Assembly (NCBI RefSeq): GCF_024539675.1
Contig: NZ_JAHHIT010000055.1
Coordinates: 1-64,000, forward strand
DNA length: 64,000 nt
Source of the DNA: Streptomyces hilarionis
Lineage (GTDB): Bacteria; Actinomycetota; Actinomycetes; Streptomycetales; Streptomycetaceae
Direction of reading: 5' to 3'
The notes under the pieces: model-generated
The model's database searches: none
What the model saw: the letters and a program-made list of their open reading frames with translations, nothing else
Told to the model about the DNA's origin: nothing
Program-made: the position numbers and the translations under genes
Shown here: piece after piece, positions 22,794-31,360 of the stretch
Numbering within the stretch: the stretch's first letter is position 1
How the letters are laid out: every line of letters starts with the position of its first letter

Positions 22794-25477
22794 TGCGCCG
22801 CGTCGCGGTCGTCGGGGCCGGCGCGGCGGGATCGCTGACGGCGGTCCAGTTGCTGCGGCAGGCCGACCGGCGCGGCCGCGCGGTCGAGGTGTGGCTGATC
22901 GACCCGGCGCGGGGAACCGGGCCGGGCGTCGCCTACGGCACGTCCGACCCGCGCCACCTCCTCAACGTGCCCGCCGGCCGCATGAGCGCCTTCCCCGACG
23001 ACGCCGGGCACTTCCTGCGCTGGCTGAGGGAACGCAACCCGCTGACCGCGCCCGGGGACTTCGTCCCGCGCAGGGTGTACGGGCAGTACCTGACCGACGT
23101 CGTCGAACGCGCCGTCGACGCCTGCGGGCGCGGGCGTCTGCACCGGGTGCGCGACAGCGTCGTCGCCGTCCGCGAGCAGGGAGCCGGGCTCGCGCTGCGG
23201 CTCGCGGGCGGCGGAGAGCTGCGGGTGGACGCGGCCGTCCTGGCGCTCGGCAGCCTCGCCACGGCCCGCGACTGGGCCGGGCCCGAACTGCGGGGCTGCG
23301 GGCGGTTCGTGGCCGATCCGTGGGCGCCGGGCGCACTCGACGGCCCCGCCGCGCAGGGGGACGTGCTCCTCGTCGGCACCGGGCTGACCATGGTCGACCT
23401 GGCCGCCACGCTGGCCCGCCCCGACCGGGTGCTGCACGCCGTGTCCCGTCATGGACTCCTCCCCCAGGAACACCTGCCCACCCCGGCCCCGCCCGTCGAG
23501 CCGCCGGACCTGGACGGTTCACGCGGCCTCGACGCGCTGCGCCGCGACGTCCGAGGGCACCTCGCCGCCACCCGGCGGGCCTGCGGCGACTGGCGGCCCG
23601 CCCTGGACGGACTGCGTCCGCTGACGGCGGCGCTCTGGCAGCGACTGCCCGTGGCCGACCGGGCCCGCTTCCTCCACGAGGACCTGCGGACCTGGGAGGT
23701 GCACCGCCACCGCATGGCCCCCGCCACCGCGACCGCGCTGCGCGCACTGCTGGCCGCGGGCCGGCTGCGCATCGGCGCCGGCGAGGTGGCGCGTGCCGTG
23801 CCCGTGGACGACGCGGTGGAGGTGACCCTCGGCGACGGCACCCGGCTGCGGGTCGGCGCGGTCGTCGACTGCACCGGGACCCGGACCGGTTCGCACGGCA
23901 CGGCCGATCCCCTGGTGCGCTTCCTGCTGGAGCGCGGCCTCGTCCGCACCGGCCCCGCCGGGCTGGGGCTCGACACCGCCGCCGACGGACGGCTGACGCC
24001 CGCGTCCGGCACCCCGCCCCTGCGGCTGTGGACGCTCGGGGCGGCGCGACGCGGGAACCTGCTGGAGACCACCGCTGTCCCGGAGATCCGCGCGCAGGCC
24101 GCCGAGGTCGCCGCCACCGTCCTGGACGCGCTCACCGACCACGGCGCCCCCGCGCCGACCGACCGCTACGGCCAGCGCCTGAGCACTACGCGGGAGGCGG
24201 CGGAGCTGTACGACCGGGCCCTCGGGCACATCCTGGCGGGCAGTCTCGGCGCCGAGGCGCTGCTGACCGACGCCGTCCGCGTCGACCCGGGCTTCGCCGT
24301 CGCCCACGCGGCGCTGGCGCTCCTCGACCACGCGTGCGGCAGCGCCGAGGAGACGCCCCGGGCGCTCACCTCCGCCCTCCGCGCCGCGGCCGTGCGGGCG
24401 GACGACCGCGAACGCGGCTTCGTCGCCGCCGTGGACGCCTGCCTGACCGGCACCGAGGAGCGCGGCAAGGCGGCCCTGCTGGGCCACATCGCCGCCCACC
24501 CCCGCGACGCGCTCGCCGTGAGCGCGGCCGTGCCGACCGTCTCCTTCAACGGGGTGACCGGCGCCGAGGAGGCCTGGGCGCTCGTCGAGGGCCTGTCGGG
24601 CACCTACGGCGACGACTGGTGGTACCTCGGCCAGCTCGCCTTCGTCCGGCAGGAACAGGAGCGCTGGGAGGAGGCCGAGGCGCTGGCCGTCCGGGCGCTC
24701 GCCGCACAGCCCCGCGCCGGGCACGCCGTCCACGCCCGCGCGCACGTCTACTACGAGACCGGCGAGCACCGGGCCGGTCTGGCCTGGCTGGCCGAGTGGC
24801 TCGGCCGGCACGGGGACGGGGCGGCCCACCGCTCCCACGTGGCCTGGCACGTGGCCCTGCACGAGTTGTCCCTCGACGACCGGTCCGCGCTGCTGCGCCG
24901 CTACCGGCGCGAGCTGACCGCCTCCCGGGTCGGCGGAGGCCGGCTGCTGGTCGACTCCGCCTCGCTGCTGTGGCGGGCGCGCATGACGGACAGCTGGAGC
25001 GGCGGCCTGCCGGTGGCCGAACTGCTGGACGCCGCTCCACGGCACTGGCTGGACGCACCGGCGACGGGCTTCGCCGCCCTGCACACCGCGGTGGCCTTCG
25101 CCGCGGCCGGGGACCTCGACGCGCTCGGCCGGCTGCGCGCCCACGCGCTGGCCCACCACCAGCCGGTGTTCGCGCTCGTCATCGCCCCGCTGTGCGACGC
25201 GCTGGCGGACGTGGTCCGGGAGGACTGGCTCCAGGCGGTACGGCGGCTGCGGCCGCTGCTGCCCCTCCTCGCGCACACGGGCGCCAGCAAGGCCCAGCAG
25301 GAGGTGGTCGAGGAGACGCTGCTGCACGCCCTCATCGCGGGCGACGCATGCGACCGGGCGGCACGGCTGCTCGCCGCCCGGCTGGACCGGCGCCCGTCGC
25401 CGCTCGACCGGCGGCGCCTGGAGACGGTGCGCGGGCGGAGCGCGGAGCGGCTCTTCCGCAGCGTCGCAGCGACGTAG
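22793..25477 (+). CDS. FAD/NAD(P)-binding protein fused to a TTC38-like TPR domain
   Basis: 894 residues in two parts. Residues 1 to about 450 are a flavoprotein: RRVAVVGAGAAGSLTAVQLL is the FAD-binding Rossmann motif, GTGPGVAYGTSDPRHLLNVP follows, GDVLLVGTGLTMVDLAATLA near 195 is the second dinucleotide motif, and VVDCTGTRTG comes late. After DRYGQRLSTTREAAELYDRA (about 460) the protein becomes a helical repeat domain resembling TTC38-family TPR proteins (VDPGFAVAHAALALLDHA, YGDDWWYLGQLAFVRQEQER, HAVHARAHVYYETGEHRAGL). Both halves occur as separate proteins elsewhere, so this looks like a fusion. The start overlaps the stop of a small ORF (TGATG). The reaction and partner are unknown. Confidence 0.85.
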   Translation: MRRVAVVGAGAAGSLTAVQLLRQADRRGRAVEVWLIDPARGTGPGVAYGTSDPRHLLNVPAGRMSAFPDDAGHFLRWLRERNPLTAPGDFVPRRVYGQYLTDVVERAVDACGRGRLHRVRDSVVAVREQGAGLALRLAGGGELRVDAAVLALGSLATARDWAGPELRGCGRFVADPWAPGALDGPAAQGDVLLVGTGLTMVDLAATLARPDRVLHAVSRHGLLPQEHLPTPAPPVEPPDLDGSRGLDALRRDVRGHLAATRRACGDWRPALDGLRPLTAALWQRLPVADRARFLHEDLRTWEVHRHRMAPATATALRALLAAGRLRIGAGEVARAVPVDDAVEVTLGDGTRLRVGAVVDCTGTRTGSHGTADPLVRFLLERGLVRTGPAGLGLDTAADGRLTPASGTPPLRLWTLGAARRGNLLETTAVPEIRAQAAEVAATVLDALTDHGAPAPTDRYGQRLSTTREAAELYDRALGHILAGSLGAEALLTDAVRVDPGFAVAHAALALLDHACGSAEETPRALTSALRAAAVRADDRERGFVAAVDACLTGTEERGKAALLGHIAAHPRDALAVSAAVPTVSFNGVTGAEEAWALVEGLSGTYGDDWWYLGQLAFVRQEQERWEEAEALAVRALAAQPRAGHAVHARAHVYYETGEHRAGLAWLAEWLGRHGDGAAHRSHVAWHVALHELSLDDRSALLRRYRRELTASRVGGGRLLVDSASLLWRARMTDSWSGGLPVAELLDAAPRHWLDAPATGFAALHTAVAFAAAGDLDALGRLRAHALAHHQPVFALVIAPLCDALADVVREDWLQAVRRLRPLLPLLAHTGASKAQQEVVEETLLHALIAGDACDRAARLLAARLDRRPSPLDRRRLETVRGRSAERLFRSVAAT

Positions 25478-25619
25478 TCGCGGCCGTCGCAGCTGTTCGC
25501 GGGGAAGGCGGGCGGCTGCCCTCGCCGGCAGGGACCGGGCGCGGAGCCGGTCACGGAGGCAGACGACGGCCCTGCCCGGCTCCACCGCCGCAGGCACCCG
25601 CGGACCGTCCCTCACGGCG

Positions 25620-26375
25620 TCATGGGGAATCCGGCTTGTCGAGGTCGTCGGCAGTGCCGGGGACTGCCGGTCCGCATCCGGGGGGAAGGCGGGCGACGAC
25701 CAGGGCGACCGCGTCACGCGGGTTGTCCGTCTCGCCCATGGCCACTGGTCCACCGGGTGAGCCGGTCCTCCACCCCGTGACCCGGTATCCCCCGTCCACG
25801 GGAGTGACCACGGGAACGTCGTGGGTGTAGGGATACCCGGTGCAGCGGCTGAAGTTCAGCGACCTGTGGCTGTGGAAGGGGAACAGGGCTCGCAGCCGCG
25901 GCTGGGCGTAGGCGGCCTCGATGAGGTCGTGGTCGACGTACGGCGCCGCGGTCCGGCGGTAGATCATCCACATGGTCTCGACGGCGGCACCCCGCTCGTG
26001 GGCCTCGGCGAGCGGCCCGTGGCGGACGAACCGGCATGCGGATCGCAGCTCTCCCACAGCGGCGCCGGACTGCCATACCCCGGTGGCCAAGGCGGCCTCG
26101 TCCAGGCTGGTGGTGGCGCCCTTGGCCATCTCGACGCCGCGTTCCCGGAAGCTCATGACGAAGCAGCGTTCCTGAATGCCCAGGTGAGTGCTCGTCGTCC
26201 GGTCGGCGCTGTCCGCCCGGGCCCCTGATCGCTCCCACCCGGGGGCTCGTTCGGGGAGCACGTCGAACCGGTATCCAGCCCGGTGAACGGCTTCTTGCAG
26301 GACGCTCCGGAGAGTGCCGTCCCGACCGAGTTCGGGGTAGAGACCGGCCAGGTGCGGGACAGATCCGGACGTCAT
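25620..26375 (-). CDS. DUF6193 family protein (natural product-associated)
   Basis: 251 residues that I match to DUF6193, a family annotated in Streptomyces as natural product biosynthesis-associated. Recognisable parts are LYPELGRDGTLRSVLQEAVH at the N-terminus, LAEAHERGAAVETMW, YAQPRLRALFPFHSHRSLNF near residue 165, and SRCTGYPYTHDVPVVTPVDG followed by the ending RDAVALVVARLP. The biochemical role of the family is not known to me. It converges on the flavoprotein fusion, so a joint function is possible but unproven. Confidence 0.8.
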   Translation of the reverse strand: MTSGSVPHLAGLYPELGRDGTLRSVLQEAVHRAGYRFDVLPERAPGWERSGARADSADRTTSTHLGIQERCFVMSFRERGVEMAKGATTSLDEAALATGVWQSGAAVGELRSACRFVRHGPLAEAHERGAAVETMWMIYRRTAAPYVDHDLIEAAYAQPRLRALFPFHSHRSLNFSRCTGYPYTHDVPVVTPVDGGYRVTGWRTGSPGGPVAMGETDNPRDAVALVVARLPPGCGPAVPGTADDLDKPDSP

Positions 26376-26590
26376 GCGTCGGCCTCCAGTCGGCGCCGGT
26401 CGTGAACGAGCTCTTCATGGCTTCCGCCGGCTGTTTCCCGCGCCGGACCTCGACGAGGGGAAGCCCGGTGACCGTCGCGGGTATTCCGGGCTCGGCGGGA
26501 TGCCGGACCGGCCGGGGGAGCCGGTGAGTCGTGCGAGGAGTGAGTCCCCGTCCTCCTACGGCGCTTGCGCGGGCCGTCGTGGCCCGTGGG

Positions 26591-26629
26591 GGGCCGTCGG
26601 GTGGGGCTGTGGCCCCGGCCCGACGGCCC
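26591..26629 (-). terminator. Terminator hairpin of the carboxymuconolactone decarboxylase-like gene
   Basis: GGGCCGTCGGG at 26591-26601 pairs with CCCGACGGCCC at 26619-26629, with inner GGGGC and GCCCC pairing as well. It begins 12 bp past the stop codon of the minus-strand gene at 26641. Confidence 0.65.
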
Positions 26630-26640
26630 GCCGCGCCCGG

Positions 26641-27117
26641 TCACCAGGAGGCGCCTGCGGGCTCCTCGATGGTGGTGTTGATGCGGTTGAAGAAGTTGGT
26701 CAGGCTGATCATCAGGATGAGCGCGGAGAGCTGCTCCTCGTTGAAGTGGTCGGCGGCCTCGTTCCACACCTCGTCGGAGACGGCCTTGCCGGAGCGGTCG
26801 GCGATCCGGGTGGCGGACTCGGTCAGCGCCAGGGCCGCGCGTTCCTCGTCGGTGAAGAAGGGCGCCTCGCGCCAGGCGGCCACCGCGTGCAGGCGCTCGT
26901 CGCTCTCACCGTGCTTCTTCGCGCCCGTCACGCCGGCGAACACGCAGGCGCTGCACCCGTTGATCTGACTGGCCCGCAGGTGGACCAGTTCGAGGATCTG
27001 CGGCGAGACGCCGCCCTGGTACATGGCCTTGTAGATGGCCTGGATGCCCTTCATGGCGTCCGGCAGGACCTGAGCGGGGTTCTTCATCCGGGCGGCGGGG
27101 GTGCTCTCGGCGTTCAT
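26641..27117 (-). CDS. Carboxymuconolactone decarboxylase/AhpD-like protein (ECF41 partner)
   Basis: 158 residues from ATG 27117, chosen because AGGAGGGCATCAG precedes it; the longer frame to 27153 lacks such a site and would begin at the transcription start. The family marks are ELVHLRASQINGCSACVFAG, holding the CxxC redox pair, then KKHGES and a C-terminal FNEEQLSALILMISLTNFFN. Such AhpD-fold proteins act as thiol peroxidases or decarboxylases. It is divergent from an ECF41-type sigma factor, and the established ECF41 promoter sequence lies directly upstream, so it is the sigma factor's direct target. Confidence 0.92.
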   Translation of the reverse strand: MNAESTPAARMKNPAQVLPDAMKGIQAIYKAMYQGGVSPQILELVHLRASQINGCSACVFAGVTGAKKHGESDERLHAVAAWREAPFFTDEERAALALTESATRIADRSGKAVSDEVWNEAADHFNEEQLSALILMISLTNFFNRINTTIEEPAGASW

Positions 27118-27159
27118 CTGATGCCCTCCTGGTGATCCGTTAGCGTCTGTCACTGGACC

Positions 27160-27186
27160 GACGGATCCGAACGCGGGGATGTGACA
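27160..27186 (-). promoter_or_regulatory. ECF41 sigma-factor promoter
   Basis: On the minus strand TGTCACA (27186 to 27180) is followed by exactly 16 bases and then CGTC (27163 to 27160). This equals the published ECF41 consensus TGTCACA-N16-CGTC. It drives the AhpD-like gene, with transcription expected to start near 27153. No equivalent element is present on the plus strand for the sigma gene itself. Confidence 0.85.
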
Positions 27187-27187
27187 G

Positions 27188-28072
27188 GTGAGCGGGACAT
27201 TATTTCTGGCCGACCGATTCGAGGCGGAACGCCCCGGGCTGCGGGCGGTGGCCTACCGGATGCTGGGGTCGCTCGCCGAGGCGGAGGACGCCGTCCAGGA
27301 GGCGTGGTTCAAGCTGAACCGCGCCGACGTGGGCGACGTGCGCAACCTGGGGGCCTGGCTCACCACGGTCGTGGGCCGGATATGCCTGGACATGCTGCGC
27401 TCGCGGGCGTCGCGCCGTGAGGATCCGCTGCCCGAGCAGGACGGCTCGGTCCGGCTTCCCGACCCGGTGGTCACCGCGGCGTCCGGCGTCGACCCCGAGC
27501 AGGAGATCCTGATCGCGGACTCGGTGGGCATCGCGCTCATGATCGTGCTGGAGGCGCTCTCACCGGACGAACGACTCGCCTTCGTCCTGCACGACATGTT
27601 CGACGTGCCCTTCGACGCCATCGCCCCCGTCCTCGGCCGGACGACCGTCGCCACCCGGCAGCTCGCCAGCCGCGCCCGCCGCCGGGTGCAGGGCGCCGCC
27701 CCCGCGGCCGACACGGACGCCGCCTGCAAGCGGGACGTCGTGGACGCCTTCCTGACCGCCTCCCGCGGCGGGGACTTCGAGGCGCTGCTGGCGGTGCTCG
27801 CCCCGGACGTGGTCGCGCGCTCCGACGGCGGCACGTTCGCCCCGAGCATCGTGCGGCGCGGCGCGGCCGACGTGGCGTCCCAGGCGATCTCCTTCGCCCG
27901 CTTCGCGGCCGAGGCCCACCACGTCCTGGTCAACGGCACCCCCGGCGTCGTCTCGTCCACCGAGGGGCGGCCGTTGTCCGTGATGTCGTTCACCATTCGC
28001 GGCAGCCGCATCGACGGACTCGACATCCTCAGCGATCCCGACCGCCTGAACACGCTCGGCCTGACCGTCTGA
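27188..28072 (+). CDS. ECF41-family RNA polymerase sigma factor (SigJ type)
   Basis: 294 residues. Region 2 is ERPGLRAVAYRMLGSLAEAE with DAVQEAWFKLNRADVGDVRN (about residues 14-53), and region 4 is LSPDERLAFVLHDMFDVPFD with VATRQLASRARRRVQ (about 125-175). It is followed by a SnoaL-like C-terminal extension of 110 residues ending ILSDPDRLNTLGLTV, close to the NPDKL motif that regulates ECF41 activity. GTG at 27188 is the start. Pairing with a divergent carboxymuconolactone decarboxylase-like gene is the standard ECF41 layout; there is no anti-sigma gene, the C-terminal domain serving that role. Confidence 0.93.
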   Translation: MSGTLFLADRFEAERPGLRAVAYRMLGSLAEAEDAVQEAWFKLNRADVGDVRNLGAWLTTVVGRICLDMLRSRASRREDPLPEQDGSVRLPDPVVTAASGVDPEQEILIADSVGIALMIVLEALSPDERLAFVLHDMFDVPFDAIAPVLGRTTVATRQLASRARRRVQGAAPAADTDAACKRDVVDAFLTASRGGDFEALLAVLAPDVVARSDGGTFAPSIVRRGAADVASQAISFARFAAEAHHVLVNGTPGVVSSTEGRPLSVMSFTIRGSRIDGLDILSDPDRLNTLGLTV

Positions 28073-28158
28073 CCGTCAGGTCGCCTGACCGGCTGATCGT
28101 CCGACCACCCGCCGGGCTGACGGGCCGACGGTTCGGTCGTCGCCGGCGGGCGGCCGAG

Positions 28159-28196
28159 CCGGGGCGGGCGCACGGCCTTGTGTGCGCCCGCCCCGG
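28159..28196. terminator. Bidirectional terminator hairpin
   Basis: CCGGGGCGGGCGCAC at 28159-28173 and GTGCGCCCGCCCCGG at 28182-28196 are perfect 15-bp arms around an 8-base loop. The hairpin lies between the convergent sigma-factor and NmrA-like genes and should stop transcription from both. Confidence 0.75.
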
Positions 28197-28199
28197 GGC

Positions 28200-29045
28200 C
28201 TACCGGAAGGCCGGCAGGTTGCGCGCCACCCACGTGCCGAAGGAGCCGGCCGGACGGTGGAGGACGGTCTCCACGTCAGGGCTGACCTTCTGTTCTGCCG
28301 GGAGCGGGACGCCGAGCACGTCGAGGGTGCCGGTGGCGACCTGCTCCGGCATGAACTGCGTCATGGCGGCAAGGGCGTCCTCACGGGACAGTTCCACGAA
28401 GGTCACCTCCTCGCCGAGGGCGTGCGAGATGACCTCGGCCTGCCGGCGCGGGGTGATCGGTTCGGGGCCGGTCAGCTCGTACACGCGGCCTGCGTGAGCG
28501 TCCTCGCGCAGGGCGGCCGCGGCGACGGCGGCTATGTCGGCCGGGTCGACGACGGGCAGTGCCACGTCCCCGAAGGGGGCGAAGACCGTGCGCTCGGCGC
28601 GGACCGTCTCGGCCCAGGCGAAGGCGTTGGAGGCGAAGGCGCCGGGGCGCAGGATGGTGACGTCGCGCCCGGACGCGCGCACGGCCGACTCGAACTCCCG
28701 CAGGCGGGCGTGCGAGGGCGCGTCGGGGCGGGTCGCGCTGACCTGCGACGAGACCAGCACGATCCGCTCGACCCCGGCGCGCGTCGCCATGTCGAGCAGG
28801 GTCGCCGGGTGCTCGCCTCGGCTGTTGAGTTCGCCGCCCAGCAGGAGGAACAGGGCGCGGGCTCCTTCGAGGGCGGGCCGCAGGCCCGCGGCGGTTCCCA
28901 TGTCGGCCTGCGCCCAGCGAACGCCGTCCGTCGGTCCGGCGGGCCGAGGTCGCCGCGACACGGCCACGACCTCTTCGCCCGCCCCGGCCAGCAGTTCCAC
29001 CAGCGTCCTGCCGATGTTGCCGGTAGCACCTGTCACTGCGATCAT
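28200..29045 (-). CDS. NmrA-like NAD(P)-binding protein
   Basis: 281 residues of the atypical SDR/NmrA group. MIAVTGATGNIGRTLVELLA is the Rossmann glycine motif, VVAVSRRPRPAG the cofactor-specificity region, RIVLVSSQVSA and the later REFESAVRASGRDVTILRPG the family core. The canonical YxxxK pair is not evident, as in NmrA-like redox sensors and related NAD(P)H:quinone reductases. It is divergent from a TetR regulator with two inverted repeats between them, so induction by a TetR ligand is likely. The substrate is unknown. Confidence 0.9.
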   Translation of the reverse strand: MIAVTGATGNIGRTLVELLAGAGEEVVAVSRRPRPAGPTDGVRWAQADMGTAAGLRPALEGARALFLLLGGELNSRGEHPATLLDMATRAGVERIVLVSSQVSATRPDAPSHARLREFESAVRASGRDVTILRPGAFASNAFAWAETVRAERTVFAPFGDVALPVVDPADIAAVAAAALREDAHAGRVYELTGPEPITPRRQAEVISHALGEEVTFVELSREDALAAMTQFMPEQVATGTLDVLGVPLPAEQKVSPDVETVLHRPAGSFGTWVARNLPAFR

Positions 29046-29061
29046 CGTGACCCCGTTTGTT

Positions 29062-29141
29062 AGTTAGCTGGCTGACTCAGTGGGAGGAACGTAGCACACG
29101 TCGATCGGCGGCTGTCTATAGTGAGTTGGGTGACCAACTCA
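29062..29141. promoter_or_regulatory. Two operators in the TetR/NmrA divergent promoter
   Basis: TGAGTTGG-GTGA-CCAACTCA at 29122-29141 is a perfect inverted repeat with 8-bp arms that overlaps the TetR start region. AGTTAGC-TG-GCTGACT at 29062-29077, next to the NmrA-like start, is similar with one mismatch. A -10-like TATAGT lies at 29117-29122. The two sites would let one repressor close both divergent promoters. Confidence 0.6.
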
Positions 29142-29732
29142 GAGAATCGGCGGGTGCGGGCCTCGCAGAAGCGTCAGCGGCTGACGGCGGCGGCGGCCCG
29201 GGTCCTGCACGAGCAGGGGGTCGAGCGCACCACCCTCGGCGACATCGCGCGCGAGGCCGACGTCCCCCTGGGCAACGTGTACTACTACTTCAAGACCAAG
29301 GACGAGCTGGTCCGGGCCGCGCTGTCCGAGCACAGCGCGCACTTGAACGAACTCACGGGCCGGCTGGAGCAGTTGAGCGACCCCCGCGACCGCCTCAAGG
29401 GGCTCATCGAGGCGTGGGTCGGCCGGCGCGAGGTCGCCGCCCGCTACGGCTGCCCGACCGGCACCCTGGCCGTCGAGCTCGACAAGCGCGCCGACGGGAC
29501 CCTCGACGCCGAGGCCGGGGCGGTCGTCCGGCAGTTGCTGGACTGGTCCGGACGCCAGTTCCGCGAGCTGGGCCTGTCGGACCCGGACGACCTGGCCCTC
29601 ACCCTCGTCTCCGCCTACCAGGGCATGTCCCTCATGGCCAACGCCCTGCGCGACCCGGACGTCATGACCCGCGAAGGAACCCGCCTCCTGCGCTGGCTCG
29701 ACTCCCTGCGGGCTCCCGACGCGCACCGGTGA
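29130..29732 (+). CDS. TetR family regulator
   Basis: About 200 residues. The helix-turn-helix is VERTTLGDIAREADVPLGNVYYYFKTKDEL (about residues 32-62), and the C-terminus resembles the TetR subgroup with YGCPTGTLAVELDKRADG. I prefer the GTG at 29130 because TATAGT at 29117-29122 would put the transcript start at about 29129, giving a leaderless mRNA; GTG 29121 would add three residues. The operator covers this start. The divergent NmrA-like gene is the likely target. Confidence 0.88.
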   Translation: MTNSENRRVRASQKRQRLTAAAARVLHEQGVERTTLGDIAREADVPLGNVYYYFKTKDELVRAALSEHSAHLNELTGRLEQLSDPRDRLKGLIEAWVGRREVAARYGCPTGTLAVELDKRADGTLDAEAGAVVRQLLDWSGRQFRELGLSDPDDLALTLVSAYQGMSLMANALRDPDVMTREGTRLLRWLDSLRAPDAHR

Positions 29733-29796
29733 CCGGGTGGGCGAGGAGTCCGCGGGAACGGCGCTGACGCGCAAGGCGTGGCCATGGGCCGTCGGG

Positions 29797-30192
29797 CTAC
29801 CGGTGGACCTGCCACCTCCGGTCTGCCTCGGCGCGAGCCACCTCGACGTCGTACCGGCCGGCGTCGAAGTGCAACTCCGTTGGTGGAGAGCCGGGTTGGG
29901 GCACTTCCCAGTCCGACCACCGCACGACGTCCCCGAACCGTCGCACCACGACGGACAGGAAACCGCAGCAGCCGCCGGTGCACTCCGGTTCCCCCAGTTC
30001 CAGACGGCGCCCCTCGCCGGTCGCCCGCAGGGGGCTGGGCCGGCCGGCAGGGAACACGTCTGCCGCGAACGGCCCACGGCCGCCCTCCTGGACCACCCCT
30101 TCGATCACGTCCTCGCCGTTGACCCAGAACCGCAACTGGGCGGCGAACCTCGGTCCCGGCGGCACCACCCGGATCTCCAGACGATCGAACAT
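29797..30192 (-). CDS. Conserved hypothetical protein
   Basis: 131 residues from ATG 30192 (a GTG one codon earlier is possible), following GGGTGGGG. The protein is acidic with a CTGGCCG cluster in the middle (EPECTGGCCGFLSVVVRRFG) and WSDWEVP near residue 95. I do not recognise the family; similar small soluble proteins that appear to bind a metal or fold around a Cys pair occur in Streptomyces. It has no signal peptide. It converges on the TetR gene and seems to stand alone. Confidence 0.65.
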   Translation of the reverse strand: MFDRLEIRVVPPGPRFAAQLRFWVNGEDVIEGVVQEGGRGPFAADVFPAGRPSPLRATGEGRRLELGEPECTGGCCGFLSVVVRRFGDVVRWSDWEVPQPGSPPTELHFDAGRYDVEVARAEADRRWQVHR

Positions 30193-30311
30193 CACCCCAC
30201 CCTATGAGGCGCGCCGGAGTCGGAGCGTGATCCGGGCCGGCAGCCGTTTCGGCCGGATCGCCGGATCGGCCGCCGGGACGCGCAGGGTCCCGGCCGGAGC
30301 CGGCCGCGTCG

Positions 30312-31235
30312 TCAGCCCCGTGCGGGGGCTGTGGGACGGGCGGTCTGTGCGGACGACCGCCCGACTGCGGCGTACCAGACCAGCACCGTGCATATGAAGG
30401 CCGTCGCCGCGGAGACCAGCGACCTCGTGAGGGTGTCGCTGCGTGCGCCGGAGACCAGGGCGATGGCCAAGGCCAGTGTCAGGGTCGTGACGGTGAGCGC
30501 GCGGGGGCTCCGCGTGGCGCCAGGCGCGGCGCTCGCCGGCAGCAGCCAGGTGGCGAGGCCGTGACAGACACAGGCCAGCAGGGTGGCCCCCAGCACTTCA
30601 CTGGGCCGGTGGCCGCCCATGGTCGCACTGGCGGCGGCGATGCAGGCGAGCCACAGCACACCGGCCGTGGCGACGTAGGGGCGTATCCGAGGGGAGACGA
30701 CGAGGAGGACGGCGAGGGTCAGCGCGGCGGGGATGGCGGTGTGCCCGCTGGGGAAGCCCCCGTCGAGAAGATTGGCGGGCGCGCCCGCCAGGTCGGGTCG
30801 GGGCAGCGTCGACTTGAGCACGTCGTTGCCTCCGGTCGTGAGAACGAAGACCGCGAGCGCCGCGCAGCCGGGCCACCAGCACCGCCGCACCAGGGTGAGG
30901 ACGACGATGAGGGCCAGTCCCACCATCACGGTGGGCTTGGCGCTCAGTTCCATCGGGGGCAGGGGCGTCGAGCCGTACTCCGCTCCGGACAGGGGGTAGA
31001 TCCATGCCTTTTCGCTGCCCTGTTCACCGAGCCCGAACAGGGCGTTCTCGGCCCGTTGCCCCCACGGGGTGCAGACGGCGAGCACATAGACCGTCAGGAA
31101 CCCCAGGGTGTACAGCAGGGCCGGCATCCACGGCCGTGTCCTGCGCGACGGGCCGGGGGCGTCGGGGGCTTCGGGGGCCTGCTTCGAAGCCCCCGGGCGG
31201 TTCGCGGGCAGGGGCGGAGAATCGTGCTGGGTCAT
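30312..31235 (-). CDS. PAP2 family phosphatase
   Basis: 307 residues with about six membrane helices after a Pro-rich cytoplasmic N-terminus of 35 residues. The phosphatase motifs are KSTLPRP near residue 150, FPSGHTA near 168 and GGHRPSEVLG near 213, the three signatures of the type 2 phosphatidic acid phosphatase fold. It should hydrolyse a lipid phosphate or pyrophosphate at the membrane. ATG 31235 is selected because earlier in-frame sequence is the shadow of the neighbouring gene. The gene lies downstream of, and on the same strand as, a PadR operon but 125 bp apart. Confidence 0.88.
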   Translation of the reverse strand: MTQHDSPPLPANRPGASKQAPEAPDAPGPSRRTRPWMPALLYTLGFLTVYVLAVCTPWGQRAENALFGLGEQGSEKAWIYPLSGAEYGSTPLPPMELSAKPTVMVGLALIVVLTLVRRCWWPGCAALAVFVLTTGGNDVLKSTLPRPDLAGAPANLLDGGFPSGHTAIPAALTLAVLLVVSPRIRPYVATAGVLWLACIAAASATMGGHRPSEVLGATLLACVCHGLATWLLPASAAPGATRSPRALTVTTLTLALAIALVSGARSDTLTRSLVSAATAFICTVLVWYAAVGRSSAQTARPTAPARG

Positions 31236-31360
31236 CGCTCTGTTTCTTCCGTTGAAGGGTGGTTGGGTCACGCACGTCTTGCGGCACGGCGTGGCGTGGG
31301 CCGCCCGGCTCGGACGGTCCACCGGGGGCCCGCTCCTGTTCGGGGCGTTCCTGCCCCTGC

